Below are positions 61,889-64,000 of a stretch of DNA of 64,000 nt, piece by piece; position 1 is the stretch's first letter; each line of letters starts with the position of its first letter. The DNA is taken from the NCBI RefSeq assembly GCF_005116675.2, contig NZ_CP050699.1, forward strand, positions 3,495,001 to 3,559,000, read 5' to 3'. The position numbers were made by a program, and so were the translations under genes. Source of the DNA: Desulfosediminicola ganghwensis. GTDB lineage: Bacteria > Desulfobacterota > Desulfobulbia > Desulfobulbales > Desulfocapsaceae. Under the pieces are notes generated by a model. The model saw only the letters and a list, made by a program, of their open reading frames with translations, did no database searches and was not told the DNA's origin.

Positions 61889-63048
61889 TGCAAAACTTCG
61901 TTTACCATAATCCCACCAAGGTTCTTTTCGGTCGAGGGGTGTTGGAGCAGATAGGTTCTGAAACCAGCGTTTATGGCAAGAATGTATTGCTTGTCAGTGG
62001 ATGTAATCATGCCCGTCAAAGTGGCCTGCTTGAACGCATCGCCAGCATCATGGCAGCGCATGATCTCAATGTCATAAACTTTGATGGTGTTCAGCCCAAC
62101 CCTTTGCTCAGCCACGTCCAGAAAGGGGTCGCAATTGCAAAAGATAACGAGATAGATGTAATCTGTGCAGTAGGCGGTGGTTCTGTCATTGATTCAGGTA
62201 AAGCGATTGCATGCGGCGCCCTGGTTGAACACGATGTCTGGAAGTTTTTTACCGGAAAAAAAGGAATAAAAGAAACACTCCCGGTAATTGCAGTTAGCAC
62301 ACTTGCAGCATCTGGATCTGAGATGAATTCCGGAATGGTACTCACCAGAGAGCGTAGCCAACAAAAATTCGGTTTTGCCCATCGGATGCTTTTTCCTAAA
62401 ACGTCATTCATGGACCCGGAACTCACCTTCTCTGTCTCGGCAAGACACACTGCGTACGGAGCTGTTGATGCACTTGCCCATTTGGCCGAGTTTTATCTTA
62501 CATCGTCAGGAGGTACCCCCGTCCAGGACAAATATATGGAAGGACTTGCGGCAACCATTCTTGTGTGCGGTCCTCGGGCAATAGCCAAACCAGATGATTA
62601 TGAAACCAGAGCTGCCTTGATGTGGGCTGCTGCCTTATCACTCAACGGCCTCTCTGCTGCCGGGCTTGGCAAGGTTGGCTTCCCAATGCACCTGATAGAG
62701 CATTCCCTCTCCGCTCTCTATAACGTGCCACATGGCGCGGGATTGAGTGTTGTGATGCCTGGCTGGTTGAAATACAATCAAGGTTCAGGCAATGAGCGAA
62801 TTTCACGGTTCTTATCTGCATTATTTAACGAGCCTGGCAACCCTGATCTGCTTTTCGAGAAAGCCGGTATCGGAAACCTCATCAATTGGTTAAGGCAAAT
62901 CAACACCCCGACCACACTTGGTGAGCTGGGTATCTCTGAAAGCGATATTCCAGAAATCGCCGAAAACTGCTTATCACTGGCCAAGGTCTGGCGTATGCGT
63001 GAATACGATCAGGTGCGCGTTGAGGAAATACTCCGCCTGTGTGTTTAA
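61888..63048 (+). CDS. Iron-containing alcohol dehydrogenase
   Basis: A 386-residue group III alcohol dehydrogenase. YHNPTKVLFGRGVLEQIG and VCAVGGGSVIDSGKAIA bind NAD(P); metal ligands fall in DALAHLAEFYL, HLIEHSLSALYNVPHGAGLS. It is of the BdhA/YqhD-like branch that reduces aldehydes, often with NADPH; the exact substrate is not clear. It is coupled to rsmA by a one-base overlap, an odd functional pairing. Confidence 0.93.
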   Translation: MQNFVYHNPTKVLFGRGVLEQIGSETSVYGKNVLLVSGCNHARQSGLLERIASIMAAHDLNVINFDGVQPNPLLSHVQKGVAIAKDNEIDVICAVGGGSVIDSGKAIACGALVEHDVWKFFTGKKGIKETLPVIAVSTLAASGSEMNSGMVLTRERSQQKFGFAHRMLFPKTSFMDPELTFSVSARHTAYGAVDALAHLAEFYLTSSGGTPVQDKYMEGLAATILVCGPRAIAKPDDYETRAALMWAAALSLNGLSAAGLGKVGFPMHLIEHSLSALYNVPHGAGLSVVMPGWLKYNQGSGNERISRFLSALFNEPGNPDLLFEKAGIGNLINWLRQINTPTTLGELGISESDIPEIAENCLSLAKVWRMREYDQVRVEEILRLCV

Positions 63049-63081
63049 ACTACTATGGATGCGTCTTTTACAGGGTCAAGC

Positions 63082-63126
63082 AAAAAAGCCGGTTTACCCT
63101 TGAAAAAAAGATAGACCGGCTTTTTT
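63082..63126. terminator. Bidirectional terminator between the ADH and lipoprotein genes
   Basis: AAAAAAGCCGGT pairs with ACCGGCTTTTTT (12 bp) around a 21-base loop; A and T tracts flank it, fitting the convergent genes. Confidence 0.9.
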
Positions 63127-63143
63127 GTATCGTGGACTATCTG

Positions 63144-63650
63144 TTAGTTAACCGGTTCTCCAAATGGATTGAGTTTGCCGGCTGCTGTCTTGTCAACAGT
63201 GATATAAAGAGTTGCAGTGGTGCTACCATACTTGCCGCCGAAACCTTCGGTAATCTCGATCATGCAAGTCTTATTCGGCTTCGTGAAAGCTAATAAGAAC
63301 CCTTTAGACTGAACTTCCCCCACCAACTTCCACTTGTTGTTATCCATGGAAGAAATTATGAAATTCTTCAACGAATAGAGCTCGACCCTTCCGGAGTAAC
63401 TCAGAATTCCACCATTAAAGGATTCTGTCTTAATCGCCATACTTTGGTCGCTGTTCCAGGTCATATCGATGGGCAACTCGATATCTTTGAAGTCAGCAAC
63501 GGTGGCTGAGACAGTACCATAGTCAGCCGGGGCAGCATAATCATCACCTGCGCCGGAAGAGCTTTTTCCCATACAGCCACTGAGAAAAACCATCATCATC
63601 AAACCAATCAGGGAAAATAGTGTAGTACGTATTCTGAGTGCTTTTATCAT
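63144..63650 (-). CDS. Lipoprotein of unknown function
   Basis: A 168-residue exported lipoprotein. The signal peptide ends in the lipobox FLSGC, with Cys26 the lipid-bearing residue and Met at +2, so outer membrane sorting is possible. After a Ser/Gly/Ala-rich linker, the domain ELPIDMTWNSDQSMAIKTESFNGGILSYSGRV through GFLLAFTKPNKTCMIEITEG looks like an alpha/beta fold that I cannot name. AGGAGG sits upstream of the ATG. It stands alone, convergent with the ADH gene. Confidence 0.85.
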   Translation of the reverse strand: MIKALRIRTTLFSLIGLMMMVFLSGCMGKSSSGAGDDYAAPADYGTVSATVADFKDIELPIDMTWNSDQSMAIKTESFNGGILSYSGRVELYSLKNFIISSMDNNKWKLVGEVQSKGFLLAFTKPNKTCMIEITEGFGGKYGSTTATLYITVDKTAAGKLNPFGEPVN

Positions 63651-64000
63651 TTCCTGTCCTCCTAAGTTTATAAACTATCGTAAAGGTCTACTTTGAAATC
63701 GCACGTATTAACAGACAATTCTGTCAAAGATAGCGTATAGTGCCGAGACTCGCAAGCACACATCTTTCGAGACACTCTTATCAATAACGTTTACCGGTAG
63801 AACATTGGAGATAGCACGGATGAACTATATAGATCTCAATTTTTTTCTCCACCCTTTACATCTCTCCTCTAAATAGCAAAAGAGATCATCCCGCCAGTAG
63901 CTCCGAGAGTTCATTGCCAGCGTTGCGCTTCAAAACTCTTGTAATTAGTTTATGCTGAACTGATTGTCCAGTATTTAGTATAGAGATTCGAGTGAAGCCA
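63651..64000. other. Terminal intergenic region
   Basis: No complete gene is seen before the window ends. A short dyad around 63712-63727 (GACA-N4-TGTC on the minus strand) lies in the presumed lipoprotein promoter region. Confidence 0.5.

Overview
The window is a chromosomal segment of moderate GC content that reads as a strictly anaerobic or facultative Gram-negative bacterium, most likely a deltaproteobacterial (Desulfobacterota, Desulfobulbales-like) sulfate or sulfur reducer. This placement is inference. It rests on a DUF39 homocysteine-synthesis protein, the anaerobic (CbiD/CbiET/CbiF) cobalamin route, LL-diaminopimelate aminotransferase, a Bacillus-type diheme SdhC with SdhAB, a TRAP dicarboxylate transporter with DctBD, and a HyfBCEFGI-like membrane complex. 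No rRNA, tRNA, CRISPR array or intact insertion sequence was seen.

Layout. 1-5.5 kb: end of parE, a parC-type topoisomerase subunit, then convergent purB/DUF4911-like/miaB. 5.5-6.75 kb: a 1.2 kb gene-poor stretch holding two copies of a 17-bp direct repeat 920 bp apart. 6.75-15.3 kb: comEA-like/miaA/recJ on the minus strand, then trmL-serC, radical SAM-rlmN, a SagB-type nitroreductase and an FMN-binding split-barrel protein. 15.4-22.8 kb: a six-gene operon for a proton-pump-like complex related to hydrogenase 4. Its large subunit has lost three of the four NiFe-binding cysteines, so it belongs with the energy-converting hydrogenase-related (Ehr) complexes rather than true hydrogenases. 23.1-27 kb: two tandem paralogous proteins of 80-87 residues that I cannot assign to a family, the first behind a perfect sigma-54 promoter, next to a sigma-54 activator and its sensor kinase. 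27.4-34.9 kb: DUF445, gph, sdhCAB, a geranylgeranyl-reductase-like flavoprotein and a small membrane-anchored diheme protein. 34.9-42.7 kb: pepN/Mut7-C/SDR/DUF2007, dapL, ispH and a universal stress protein. 42.9-49.5 kb: dctBD and dctPQM with a readable sigma-54 promoter and two upstream dyads. 49.6-55.6 kb: a fused, eukaryote-like hisHF, an FmdE-like protein and cobO-cbiF-cbiET-cbiD. 55.9-63.7 kb: HU, DUF39, pheA, tsaD-DUF2062-rsmA-iron ADH and a lipoprotein.

How the parts fit. DctPQM imports C4-dicarboxylates and SdhCAB interconverts succinate and fumarate with the quinone pool; DctBD responds to the substrate. The Ehr-like complex probably couples an unknown electron transfer to ion pumping. 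The adjacent two-component system and the two small paralogs make a coherent sigma-54-controlled neighbourhood that is the best candidate here for something undescribed. Several genes handle RNA modification (miaA, miaB, trmL, rlmN, tsaD, rsmA). Two leaders (upstream of cbiD and of the DUF39 gene) carry RNA structures that suggest cis-regulation.

Limits. All calls are by eye from motifs, lengths and gene order; no searches were run. Start codons were moved from the longest reading frame wherever a Shine-Dalgarno sequence or an upstream gene end made a downstream start clearly better.
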